A DNA stretch of 64,000 nucleotides from GCA-002722245 sp038154685 (lineage in GTDB: Bacteria; Bacteroidota; Bacteroidia; Flavobacteriales_C; GCA-002722245), in the NCBI GenBank assembly GCA_038154685.1, contig JAYPYW010000011.1, positions 1-64,000 on the forward strand. Direction: 5' to 3'. The position numbers and the translations under genes were made by a program. This document shows positions 7,543-14,561 of this stretch, piece after piece. Each line of letters begins with the position of its first letter. Position 1 is the first letter of the stretch. The notes beneath the pieces were generated by a model that was not told where the DNA came from, made no database searches, and worked only from the letters and a program-made list of their open reading frames with translations.

Positions 7543-8084
7543 ATGGGATTGGTTACTAGTACGTTTATTTCTTGCGGTTTAAGTATGGATACTTTCGTTT
7601 TTGGACTTAAACCTGTTTACAATAAACTTATTCACCTAAAAGAATCCTTTATAGTTGCTTTATTTCAAACAACTTTGTTTTTTCTTGGAGCTACAATTGG
7701 AAAAGAGCTTATCCCATATATAGAAGATTGGGACCACTGGATTATACTTTTAGGACTTTCGTGGTTTGGTATAAAATCGATTAAAGAGCAAGGTTCAAAT
7801 CAAGGTTCATTTGCAACAAAATGGAAATTTATTTTGTTGTGTTTACTAGTAAGCTTAGACACTTTAGCAATAGGTTTTTCTTTAATTTCTATTTTGCCTC
7901 TTGGATATAACTTTCTTCTTATTCTCTTCCTAATTAGTTTTATTTCATTTTATTTTATTTAGGAGGCCATTTATTTAAACTTGGGTTAAGCAGATTTAAA
8001 TACTCTAAATTAATTGGAGGGATGGTTTTTATCTTAATCGGATTGAAGGTGTTTATCACACACATGATTGATCATGGTTTGTAA
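7543..8084 (+). pseudogene. Second MntP-like membrane protein, frameshifted
   Basis: The first 139 codons encode an MntP-like protein (SMDTFVFG near residue 14, DHWIILLGLSWFG in the middle, SLDTLAIGFS in the second half). The frame stops after SFYFI. The missing end continues in another frame from about 7964: LFKLGLSRFKYSKL, then GLKVFITHMIDHGL, matching the end of the intact paralogue at 1149-1694. The span of 542 bases is one short of a multiple of three, and a single restored base gives about 180 aa, equal to the intact copy. The break lies in the slippery run ATTTTATTTTATTT. It may be real decay or a sequencing error. Elements B and C flank the gene. Confidence 0.8.
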
Positions 8085-8187
8085 TTTTAAACTTTACTTT
8101 AACAACGTGTACTTCTGTAAATCAACTAATTTAATTTGATAATCATACTTAGTTTTTAATTTCTTCCGGAGCGTTTATAGAGTTTAA

Positions 8188-8266
8188 ATCCTCTATTAAA
8201 TGGTTCGAGCTAATTCCAGCTGGGCCCACACATCAAATTAAGTCGCTGATTTTCAGCGACTTTTTT
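8188..8266 (+). repeat. tRNA-3'-end-like element C with terminator
   Basis: TGGTTCGAG, then CCAGCTGGGCCCACA, then a perfect stem AGTCGCTG / CAGCGACT at 8241-8260 followed by TTTTTT. It is downstream of the broken mntP and upstream of fic, in the same orientation as the other copies. Confidence 0.75.
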
Positions 8267-8364
8267 GTTTCTTCGTTTATTTCAGTGTTTACTAACCTCT
8301 TGATTTTCAGTGTTTAATGGGTTCGGCATCCAACTGGGTCTAATATGTCCCAAATTGTCACATG

Positions 8365-8402
8365 TTTGCATGATGTGTACCAAAAAAGCTATATTTGGTA
8401 CA
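8365..8402 (+). promoter_or_regulatory. fic promoter with overlapping operator palindrome
   Basis: A TTTG at 8365-8368 and TATATTTG at 8390-8397, 21 bases apart, match the Bacteroidota -33/-7 promoter. A 9-bp inverted repeat, TGTACCAAA at 8376-8384 and TTTGGTACA at 8394-8402, overlaps the -7 box. Its position fits a repressor operator. The Fic protein itself ends in a winged-helix-like domain, so autoregulation is possible. Confidence 0.7.
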
Positions 8403-8414
8403 TATTTTTGCGTT

Positions 8415-9494
8415 ATGGGACAAAACACACCACAGTTTAAATTGAATAAATTACCAGTTTCAATAGACAAAGTTGAAACTATTACAACCTTAAAGGCAAG
8501 TGCAAAAGCAATGAGAGCTTTGGGTGAATTAAAGGGAGTTGCACAGTCAATTCCAAATCAATCTATGCTAGTAAATGCTGCTGTATTGCAGGAGTCGAAA
8601 GACAGTTCTGAAATTGAGAACATAATAACTACTCAAGATGAACTTTACAAAGCGCTTTCAACAAATAAATTTGAGAATTCAGCTGTAAAGGAGGTAGTGA
8701 ATTATCGAAAAGCAATCTTTTCAGGTTTTGATTTAATCAAAGACAAGGGATTTATTCGATTATCAGATTTAAATAATATTCAGAGTCTTATTGTTGAAAA
8801 TAATGCTGGAATTAGAAGCACTCCTGGTACTGTCCTAAAAAATGATAAAACAGGTGAAGTAGTTTATACTCCACCACAAAGCAAAGATGAAATCCTTGAT
8901 TTACTAACCAATTTTTTGGATCATTTTAATACTAAAAGTGATGTTCAGCCACTAATTAATTTAGCTGTTTTGCACTTTCAATTTGAAAGTATTCACCCAT
9001 ACTACGATGGAAACGGAAGAACAGGAAGAATATTAAATATCTTATTTATGATATTAAATGATCTTTTAGATATTCCGATCTTATATCTAAGTTCATATAT
9101 TATTGAACATAAACCTGATTATTATAGATTGCTAAATCAAGTTAATAGAACAGCAGAATGGGAAGAATGGGTCTTGTATATTTTAAAAGCAGTTGAAGAA
9201 ACATCAAATAAGACTGTCCAAAAAATAAACTCAATCAAAAATTTACTTGATAGAACAATTGAGGTTGTAAAAGAAAGAGCACCTAAGGTTTATAGAAAGG
9301 AATTGATTGAATTATTGTTTGAACAACCATATTCCAAAATTGATTACGTAGTTGAAAAAATTGGCGTAGAACGAAAAGCGGCGTCTCGCTATCTAAAAGA
9401 GCTTGAAAAAATTGGAGTGTTAAAATCCATTCAAATAGGACGTCAAGTTGTCTATGTCAATGAAGAATTAATAGAAATATTAAAGAGAGGCTAA
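8415..9494 (+). CDS. Fic-family AMP-transferase with inhibitory helix and C-terminal HTH
   Basis: 359 aa from ATG 8415, which lies just after the promoter; the longer frame from 8310 would begin upstream of that promoter and is rejected. Residues 64-69 (SSEIEN) match the inhibitory motif (S/T)xxxE(G/N), here N-terminal to the Fic core (class II). Residues 194-205 (HPYYDGNGRTGR) form the catalytic loop with His, Gly-Asn-Gly and both Arg present. The last 80 residues look like a winged helix (YVVEKIGVERKAASRYLKEL). Such enzymes AMPylate protein targets. It stands alone between elements C and D. The target is unknown. Confidence 0.9.
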   Translation: MGQNTPQFKLNKLPVSIDKVETITTLKASAKAMRALGELKGVAQSIPNQSMLVNAAVLQESKDSSEIENIITTQDELYKALSTNKFENSAVKEVVNYRKAIFSGFDLIKDKGFIRLSDLNNIQSLIVENNAGIRSTPGTVLKNDKTGEVVYTPPQSKDEILDLLTNFLDHFNTKSDVQPLINLAVLHFQFESIHPYYDGNGRTGRILNILFMILNDLLDIPILYLSSYIIEHKPDYYRLLNQVNRTAEWEEWVLYILKAVEETSNKTVQKINSIKNLLDRTIEVVKERAPKVYRKELIELLFEQPYSKIDYVVEKIGVERKAASRYLKELEKIGVLKSIQIGRQVVYVNEELIEILKRG

Positions 9495-9502
9495 AGCTAT
9501 TA

Positions 9503-9584
9503 TATCCTCTTCCAAAAAGTTCGAGTTTTGACATCTTTGGCCCACAAATCAAAAAAAGTCGCTGGTAATCAGCGACTTTTTTTT
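9503..9584 (+). repeat. tRNA-3'-end-like element D with terminator
   Basis: CTCTTCCAAAAAGTTCGAG, then GACATCTTTGGCCCACA, then a stem AGTCGCTG / CAGCGACT at 9557-9576 with eight Ts. It begins nine bases after the fic stop and probably terminates fic. The stem is the same as in element C. Confidence 0.75.
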
Positions 9585-9696
9585 GTTTTTCTGATTTTAG
9601 GATAAAAGCGATAGTGACTTATATTCAGATGAAAAAAGTTCAATTTCCAGATAGGTACAAAGAATTGTCTTATTTGGTTTCTATATCTATGATATC

Positions 9697-9930
9697 ATGT
9701 TTAAAAAAGTTGGAGGAGGCTCCTTTAACTTTATTAGTTCGAAGGGGCACGCGAACCTCGAATTTGCTTTAGAATCAAGTGAATTAATTATAGGAAAAAA
9801 GGGGTTGTCAAGAGAAGATGCGATTAAAAAACTAATGGAGGTCAAATTCCTAATGGAGATGGATGTGATTACAAATAAAGAATTTGAACACTTCAAAAAT
9901 AAACTAACTCCGATAATCAAGACCGATTAA
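9697..9930 (+). CDS. Small SHOCT-like protein
   Basis: 77 aa. The C-terminal half (EDAIKKLMEVKFLMEMDVIT, then EFEHFKNKL) resembles a SHOCT domain, a short helical module commonly found at the end of bacterial proteins. The N-terminal half (GGGSFNFISSKGHANLEFAL) matches nothing I know. No signal peptide or membrane span is seen. It is the only gene between elements D and E. The opposite strand also has an open frame of equal length, but it has no family resemblance. Function unknown. Confidence 0.5.
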   Translation: MFKKVGGGSFNFISSKGHANLEFALESSELIIGKKGLSREDAIKKLMEVKFLMEMDVITNKEFEHFKNKLTPIIKTD

Positions 9931-10013
9931 AAAGATCAGTGATCATTATTATTTCAATGTTTGATGGGTAATGTTTTCTATTTTGACTGTTTGCATGAAA
10001 GAAGCTTCATGTC

Positions 10014-10088
10014 TTCTTCCAAGTGGTTCGAGATTTGACCAGGTTGGCCCACAGATAAAAAAGCCGAACGAAAATCGTTCGGCTTTTT
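10014..10088 (+). repeat. tRNA-3'-end-like element E with terminator
   Basis: CTTCCAAGTGGTTCGAG, then GACCAGGTTGGCCCACA, then a perfect stem AAGCCGAACGA / TCGTTCGGCTT with T-run at 10057-10088. It follows the SHOCT-like gene by 83 bases and faces the convergent dps remnant. Confidence 0.75.
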
Positions 10089-10104
10089 GAATATTATTAT
10101 TTCC

Positions 10105-10571
10105 TTAGTGAAGAAACGAATTTAACATCCAAAGTGTTTTCTCTGTTTGAGATATGTATTCACTCATTAAACTAACTGTTCCCTCATCATCCGCATCTCC
10201 TGCAAGGGAAAGAATTTCGCGTTCTAATTGAATTAAGGTAGAGAAGTTGTTTACAATGATTTAACACCTTCAACTCCGTTAGTTACTCCTTTTTCTGCTT
10301 TTATTTTGGAAGTAGAAAGGTAATCTGAAAAGGTATGTAAAGGCTGGCCTTCTAGTGTTAAAATACGTTCAGCAATTTCATCAATTTTTAAAAAGGCATC
10401 ATCGTACAACTCTTCGAATTTAAGGTGCAACTCAAAGAATTCTCTTCCTTTAATATTCCAATGCAATCCTCTTAAGTTTTGATAAAACACCTGATAATCG
10501 GCTAACAATTGATTCAATTTCTCACTTAAGTTGCTCGCCTTTTCTTTATCAATTCCTATTTAATTTTTCAT
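10105..10571 (-). pseudogene. dps: Dps (DNA-protection ferritin) with early stop and frameshift
   Basis: Dps features are clear: NLRGLHWNIKG near the start, ELHLKFEELYDDAFLKIDEI with the ferroxidase His, Asp and Glu, and in a second frame EREILSLAGDADDEGTV and TEKTLWMLNSFLH. Two lesions are visible. From the ATG at 10571 the fourth codon is TAA (MKN-stop-IGID). Around 10245-10260 the frame shifts and a stop follows VKSL. The span of 467 bases is one short of 156 codons, the normal size. Dps stores iron and shields DNA under oxidative stress, so it fits the nearby katG. Either a decayed gene or two base-call errors. Confidence 0.8.
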
Positions 10572-10687
10572 CTTGGATTATTTTAAACTTCAATTCAAAA
10601 AAAACAAAAAAGATGGAGACTTTAAATGACTTCAGTTACAAAAATTTTTCAAATTCACGCTAGTTAAAGTAGTGTTTATTAAAAAGG

Positions 10688-11386
10688 TTAACCTGTTAGA
10701 TTGAAGAAAGAAAGTAAGCCAATCAGAAAAACAAGACATCCAATTAAAAGAAGTCCTGATTGAGATTTAGCTATCGAAATTTTATTCATCTTCACAACAT
10801 AGAAGTTGATCAAGCTATGTATCGGAATTGTAAAAATTATAACATAAGGACTCAATAATAGGAGCAATGTAAATCCAATGTGGATTCCGTTGGCGGAGAA
10901 TCTTTCTAAAGCTCCCCAAAATGGTGTAGTTGTAGAAAAAGTTTTATCCATTCCCATTTGTTGCATTAAGGCTTTGGCCTCTTGCGCTTTTTCATCAGTT
11001 CTTTGTTCAAGAATCCCTATTCCTACTACTTGAATTAACCCGTAAATTATTTCTATCATGGCCCAACCCAAACCAAATGAAAAGGCACTATTTACATTTA
11101 GTCCGATAAAAAATAAAATGACTAATCGAGTGATTTCTTCGGTGGGTCCTGACGCTCCAACAATCAGGCGATTTGATTTAATGTTTTTAGCCTTTACATA
11201 AAGAATAAATGGAATTCTTAAAAGTAGAGCCAACCACCAACCCAATGCACCAAAAAAAAGGGATTTTAATTGAATTTCGAATCCAAAATAATCCGTGATA
11301 TAAACAAAGGGAAGAATAGATAAAAGGTATAGAGGAAAGGCTAATATTAGATTTTTGAAAAACGGACTGATTTTCATTCTTTTCAC
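10688..11386 (-). CDS. YhfC-like intramembrane glutamic protease family protein
   Basis: 232 aa with about seven membrane spans. The family pattern is present: EEITR in an early helix, then a GLGWAMIE helix, then ERFSANGIHIG with Glu, Arg and His. These match the putative active-site residues of the YhfC / CPBP-like group of membrane proteases. Compared with typical YhfC proteins (about 250 aa) the length is normal. Neighbours are another membrane protein and katG on the same strand, but spacing gives no strong operon evidence. Enzymatic activity is family-based inference. Confidence 0.65.
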   Translation of the reverse strand: MKRMKISPFFKNLILAFPLYLLSILPFVYITDYFGFEIQLKSLFFGALGWWLALLLRIPFILYVKAKNIKSNRLIVGASGPTEEITRLVILFFIGLNVNSAFSFGLGWAMIEIIYGLIQVVGIGILEQRTDEKAQEAKALMQQMGMDKTFSTTTPFWGALERFSANGIHIGFTLLLLLSPYVIIFTIPIHSLINFYVVKMNKISIAKSQSGLLLIGCLVFLIGLLSFFNLTG

Positions 11387-11432
11387 TTTCTGTTAAAGAT
11401 AGCTGCGAATCAGTCGTCCCTTTTCACTTTAT

Positions 11433-11810
11433 TTATGAACGGTAATTTAAGCTGTTTGCTTTCTTTTTAAGACCAAATAGAAAAAACAGTAAAATTGAAA
11501 TGACAAAGTGTCCCAATGGAAATAGTACTAAAAGTGATTGCGGATCTTGGATGCCTAGATTGTGAACGTAGAATAATGATATTGTATACATAACAATCAA
11601 GAATATATGAGCAATCAATGATTGCTTAATAAGTGATTTCGAATCTTTTGTTTTGTACGCGTAAACTGACCCTAGAATCAGGTAAAGGAGAAACAATAAT
11701 TCATAAGTTGCATAAACATAACTCTCATGAATTATTAGAGAGAAACTATTTACAAGGAAATAGCCTAATAAAAAATAGAAATGAACTGTATGTTTAAGAG
11801 GTTTTCCCAT
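11433..11810 (-). CDS. Four-span membrane protein of unknown function
   Basis: 125 aa when started at ATG 11810. A longer frame from ATG 11831 exists, but that codon lies in the loop of the katG terminator, so it is not a likely start. The protein has four hydrophobic segments separated by short loops, with two His in the first half and a basic end (GLKKKANSL). I recognise no family. It lies between the YhfC-like gene and katG on the same strand. The role is unknown. Confidence 0.6.
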   Translation of the reverse strand: MGKPLKHTVHFYFLLGYFLVNSFSLIIHESYVYATYELLFLLYLILGSVYAYKTKDSKSLIKQSLIAHIFLIVMYTISLFYVHNLGIQDPQSLLVLFPLGHFVISILLFFLFGLKKKANSLNYRS

Positions 11811-11813
11811 AAA

Positions 11814-11838
11814 AAAGGCGGAGACATTCATCCCCGCC
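11814..11838 (-). terminator. Rho-independent terminator of katG
   Basis: On the minus strand the stem GGCGGGGA / TCTCCGCC (one G-U pair) with loop TGAATG is followed by six Ts, 19 bases after the katG stop. It covers the first potential ATG of the next gene. Confidence 0.85.
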
Positions 11839-11856
11839 GTGTTGATTAAATTTAAA

Positions 11857-14232
11857 TTATTTTAAATCAAACCTGTCTAGTTGCATCACTTTAGTCCATG
11901 CAACTACAAAGTCGTTTACGAACTTTTGTTTAGCATCTTCACTAGCGTAAACTTCGGCAATTGCTCTTAACTCTGAGTTAGAACCAAAAATTAAATCCGC
12001 TCTGGTTGCTTTCCAGACTTTTTCCTTGGTTCCTCTTTTGAATCCATCAAACAAATAAGATTGTCCCTCTTGTGGTTTCCAGCTGTAATCCATGCTTAAT
12101 AGATTTTGGAAGTAAGCATTGTTTAAAGCTCCAGGTGTTTCCGTAAGTACACCTAATTTTGAACCATCATAAGTTGCTCCCATTGCCCTCATTCCTCCTA
12201 CTAAAACAGTCATTTCTGGAGCAGAAAGTGTTAACAACTGAGCCTTATCGATTAAAATTTGTTCCGATGTTAAAGTGTATTCTTTTGATTGGTAGTTGCT
12301 AAACCCATCAGCCATTGGCTTCAGTAAATTCATACTTTCCAAGTCTGTTTGCTCTTGAGAAGCATCAGTTCTTCCTGCTTTAAAAGGAACGGTAATGTCG
12401 TATCCGGCTTTTTTTGCAGCCTTTTCAATTCCTACTGCTCCACCCATCACAACTAAATCAGCAATTGAAACTTTCTTTGATTCAGAGTCGAAAGCTTTTT
12501 TAGTTTCTTCATAAAAAGCTAGAACTTTTTTCAATTGAGGAGGGTTATTAGCCTCCCAATTATTTTGAGGAGCTAATCTAATTCTACCTCCATTTGCACC
12601 TCCTCTTCTATCAGAATTTCGGTAAGTTGAAGCAGCTGACCAAGCAGTGTTAACTAATTCAGAAATTGATAAATCAGAGGCCGCAATTTTATCTTTTAGT
12701 AATTTAATATCTCCAGCGTTAATTATTTCATAATCAGCAGCTGGAATTGGGTCTTGCCAAACGAACTCTTCTTTTGGAACTTCTGGTCCTAAATAGGTAG
12801 ACTTCGGCCCCATGTCTCTGTGTGTTAATTTGAACCATGCTTTCGCAAAAGCCTTGTCGAACTCCTTTGGATTCTCGTAAAAACGCTTAGAAATTTTTAA
12901 GTATTCAGGATCTTTAATTAAAGCAATATCAGATACCAACATTCTTGGTTTTACAGTTTTAGTTGAATCAAATGCATTTGGATATTCATCTTCCGCAGCT
13001 TTTGCTTCAAATTGATGCGCTCCAGCAGGACTTTTAGTTAACACCCACTCATTTTCAAATAAAGATTTAAAATATCCGTGGTTCCAACTTGTTGGAGTTT
13101 TCGTCCAAGTAACTTCTAATCCTGATGTGATAGCATCTTCACCTTTTCCTGATTTATAATCACTTTTCCATCCAAATCCCATTTCTTCTATCGCAGCTCC
13201 TTCTGGCGCAGCACCAACGTGTGAGGCCGGACCAGCGCCGTGTGTTTTACCTAAAGTATGTCCACCGGCAATTAAAGCAACCGTTTCTTCATCATTCATC
13301 CCCATTCTTCCAAAGGCGATACGGATGTTTTTGGCTGATGCAACAGGATCACCACTTGCATTAGGCCCTTCAGGGTTTACGTAAATTAATCCCATTTGAA
13401 CTGCAGCTAAAGGTTTTTCTAGTTCATCATCTTTCCATCTTTTGTTGTTGCTTAACCATTCGTTTTCTGCACCCCAGTAAACGCTTGATTGAGGCTCCCA
13501 TGTATCTTCACGACCACCAGCAAACCCAAGTGTTTCAAATCCCATTGATTCGAATGCAACGTGTCCAGCTAGGATGAATAAATCAGCCCAAGAAATCTTC
13601 TGACCATATTTTTGCTTGATAGGCCAAAGTAATCTTCTAGCCTTATCTAGGTTAGCATTATCCGGCCAACTATTTTGAGGAGCGAAACGCTGTTTTCCTT
13701 CGCGGGTTCCACCACGTCCGTCACCTGTTCTGTATGTACCCGCACTGTGCCAAGCCATTCTGATGAATAAACCACCATAATTCCCAAAATCGGCCGGCCA
13801 CCAGTCTTTGGAGTCGGTTAGAGTCGCGGGGTTGTACTTTTTTAAAACATAAAAAAAAAAAAAATAAAAATTTGTTTTTTTTAAAAAAACAACAAAANNN
13901 NNNNNNNTCGCTTCGATATCCTTTTTCAAAGCATCATAATCTAAATCTTCAAATTGTGATTTATAACTAAAGTCATCACCTAACGGATTTGACTTAATGG
14001 CATTTTCTCTTAGCATTGATAAATCTAATTGGTTAGGCCACCAATCTTTATTAGTTGGACCTTGCCCATGGGTAACCGTTCCATTAGATTTATTACTACC
14101 AAATCCCATTGGGCATTCAGTTTTTGATTCCGACTTGTTAGATTGTCCTTCTGATTTTTTTGTTTGATTTGAAGGGCTATTGCAGGAAACTAATAAAGCC
14201 AACGCTGCAATTGATAAAATTTTGATTTTCAT
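11857..14232 (-). CDS. katG: Catalase-peroxidase KatG with lipoprotein signal
   Basis: Start ATG 14232 gives a lipoprotein signal (IAALALLVSC), so the enzyme should sit in the envelope, not the cytosol. The two peroxidase domains are complete: distal RMAWHSAGTYR, proximal His in AGGHTLGKTHG, the adduct Tyr in SVYWG and Met in AVQMGLIY, and a degenerate second domain with NTAWSAASTYR. It removes H2O2. A low-complexity insert and a 10-N gap (13828-13911) interrupt the N-terminal part. Removing these 84 bases joins KKDIEA to TLTDSKDWWPADFG in frame, as the family requires, and leaves about 763 aa. I therefore read it as an intact gene in a faulty assembly. Confidence 0.92.
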   Translation of the reverse strand: MKIKILSIAALALLVSCNSPSNQTKKSEGQSNKSESKTECPMGFGSNKSNGTVTHGQGPTNKDWWPNQLDLSMLRENAIKSNPLGDDFSYKSQFEDLDYDALKKDIEAXXXXFVVFLKKTNFYFFFFYVLKKYNPATLTDSKDWWPADFGNYGGLFIRMAWHSAGTYRTGDGRGGTREGKQRFAPQNSWPDNANLDKARRLLWPIKQKYGQKISWADLFILAGHVAFESMGFETLGFAGGREDTWEPQSSVYWGAENEWLSNNKRWKDDELEKPLAAVQMGLIYVNPEGPNASGDPVASAKNIRIAFGRMGMNDEETVALIAGGHTLGKTHGAGPASHVGAAPEGAAIEEMGFGWKSDYKSGKGEDAITSGLEVTWTKTPTSWNHGYFKSLFENEWVLTKSPAGAHQFEAKAAEDEYPNAFDSTKTVKPRMLVSDIALIKDPEYLKISKRFYENPKEFDKAFAKAWFKLTHRDMGPKSTYLGPEVPKEEFVWQDPIPAADYEIINAGDIKLLKDKIAASDLSISELVNTAWSAASTYRNSDRRGGANGGRIRLAPQNNWEANNPPQLKKVLAFYEETKKAFDSESKKVSIADLVVMGGAVGIEKAAKKAGYDITVPFKAGRTDASQEQTDLESMNLLKPMADGFSNYQSKEYTLTSEQILIDKAQLLTLSAPEMTVLVGGMRAMGATYDGSKLGVLTETPGALNNAYFQNLLSMDYSWKPQEGQSYLFDGFKRGTKEKVWKATRADLIFGSNSELRAIAEVYASEDAKQKFVNDFVVAWTKVMQLDRFDLK
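13828..13911. other. Low-complexity insert plus 10-N gap inside katG
   Basis: Seventy bases of mostly A/T homopolymer (13828-13897) and then Ns at 13898-13907. TCGC occurs at 13824-13827 and again at 13908-13911. Excising 84 bases restores the katG frame and consensus. Most likely a misassembled contig end; a real insertion with a 4-bp duplication is the alternative. Confidence 0.8.
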
Positions 14233-14561
14233 TTCGATGGATTTTAGTGGAGTGAAGATTGTGAAACATCCATCAAAACTCAATATAAGATAAATGTATT
14301 TAATTATATAAATCATAATTAAAAACTATAACACCTCTTTTGATCTAGAAGGCAATTTATATCTTCAATAATTTTTTTCGAGTTTTGACACCTTTAGTCC
14401 CGTTGCATAAGAGAAGTCTTCACTTTTCTAAAAAAGAGAAAGCTTCTCTAATATAGACTTTTTACTTGGGTTTTTATTTTTTAAAAACAACTGATTATCA
14501 ATAAGTTAAAAACCATTTCAATCTTGGCTTTTAAATTGCGCAGTAAAGTAAAAATTTTACT
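14233..14561. other. Divergent intergenic region with element F
   Basis: Between katG and the NIDO/LamG gene. It contains the most degenerate tRNA-3'-end-like element (F, 14357-14458). No further gene or clear promoter pair is recognised. Confidence 0.5.
14357..14458 (+). repeat. Degenerate tRNA-3'-end-like element F with hairpin
   Basis: TATATCTTC, then TTCGAGTTTTGACACCTTTAG and TCCC, differing from element D by only a few bases over the core. A hairpin AGAGAAG / CTTCTCT with inner TTTCT/AGAAA pairing follows at about 14410-14458, without an immediate T-run. Same orientation as elements A-E. Confidence 0.5.

Larger units (their letters stand above)
8085..8414. other. 330-bp intergenic region with element C and the fic promoter
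   Basis: Holds element C (8188-8266) and then the fic promoter with an overlapping palindrome (8365-8402). The rest is AT-rich and has no coding frame that I believe. Confidence 0.6.

Noticed and set aside
9687..9920. 77-codon frame opposite the SHOCT-like gene
   Set aside because: Mirror of the plus-strand frame; the plus strand has a better domain match.
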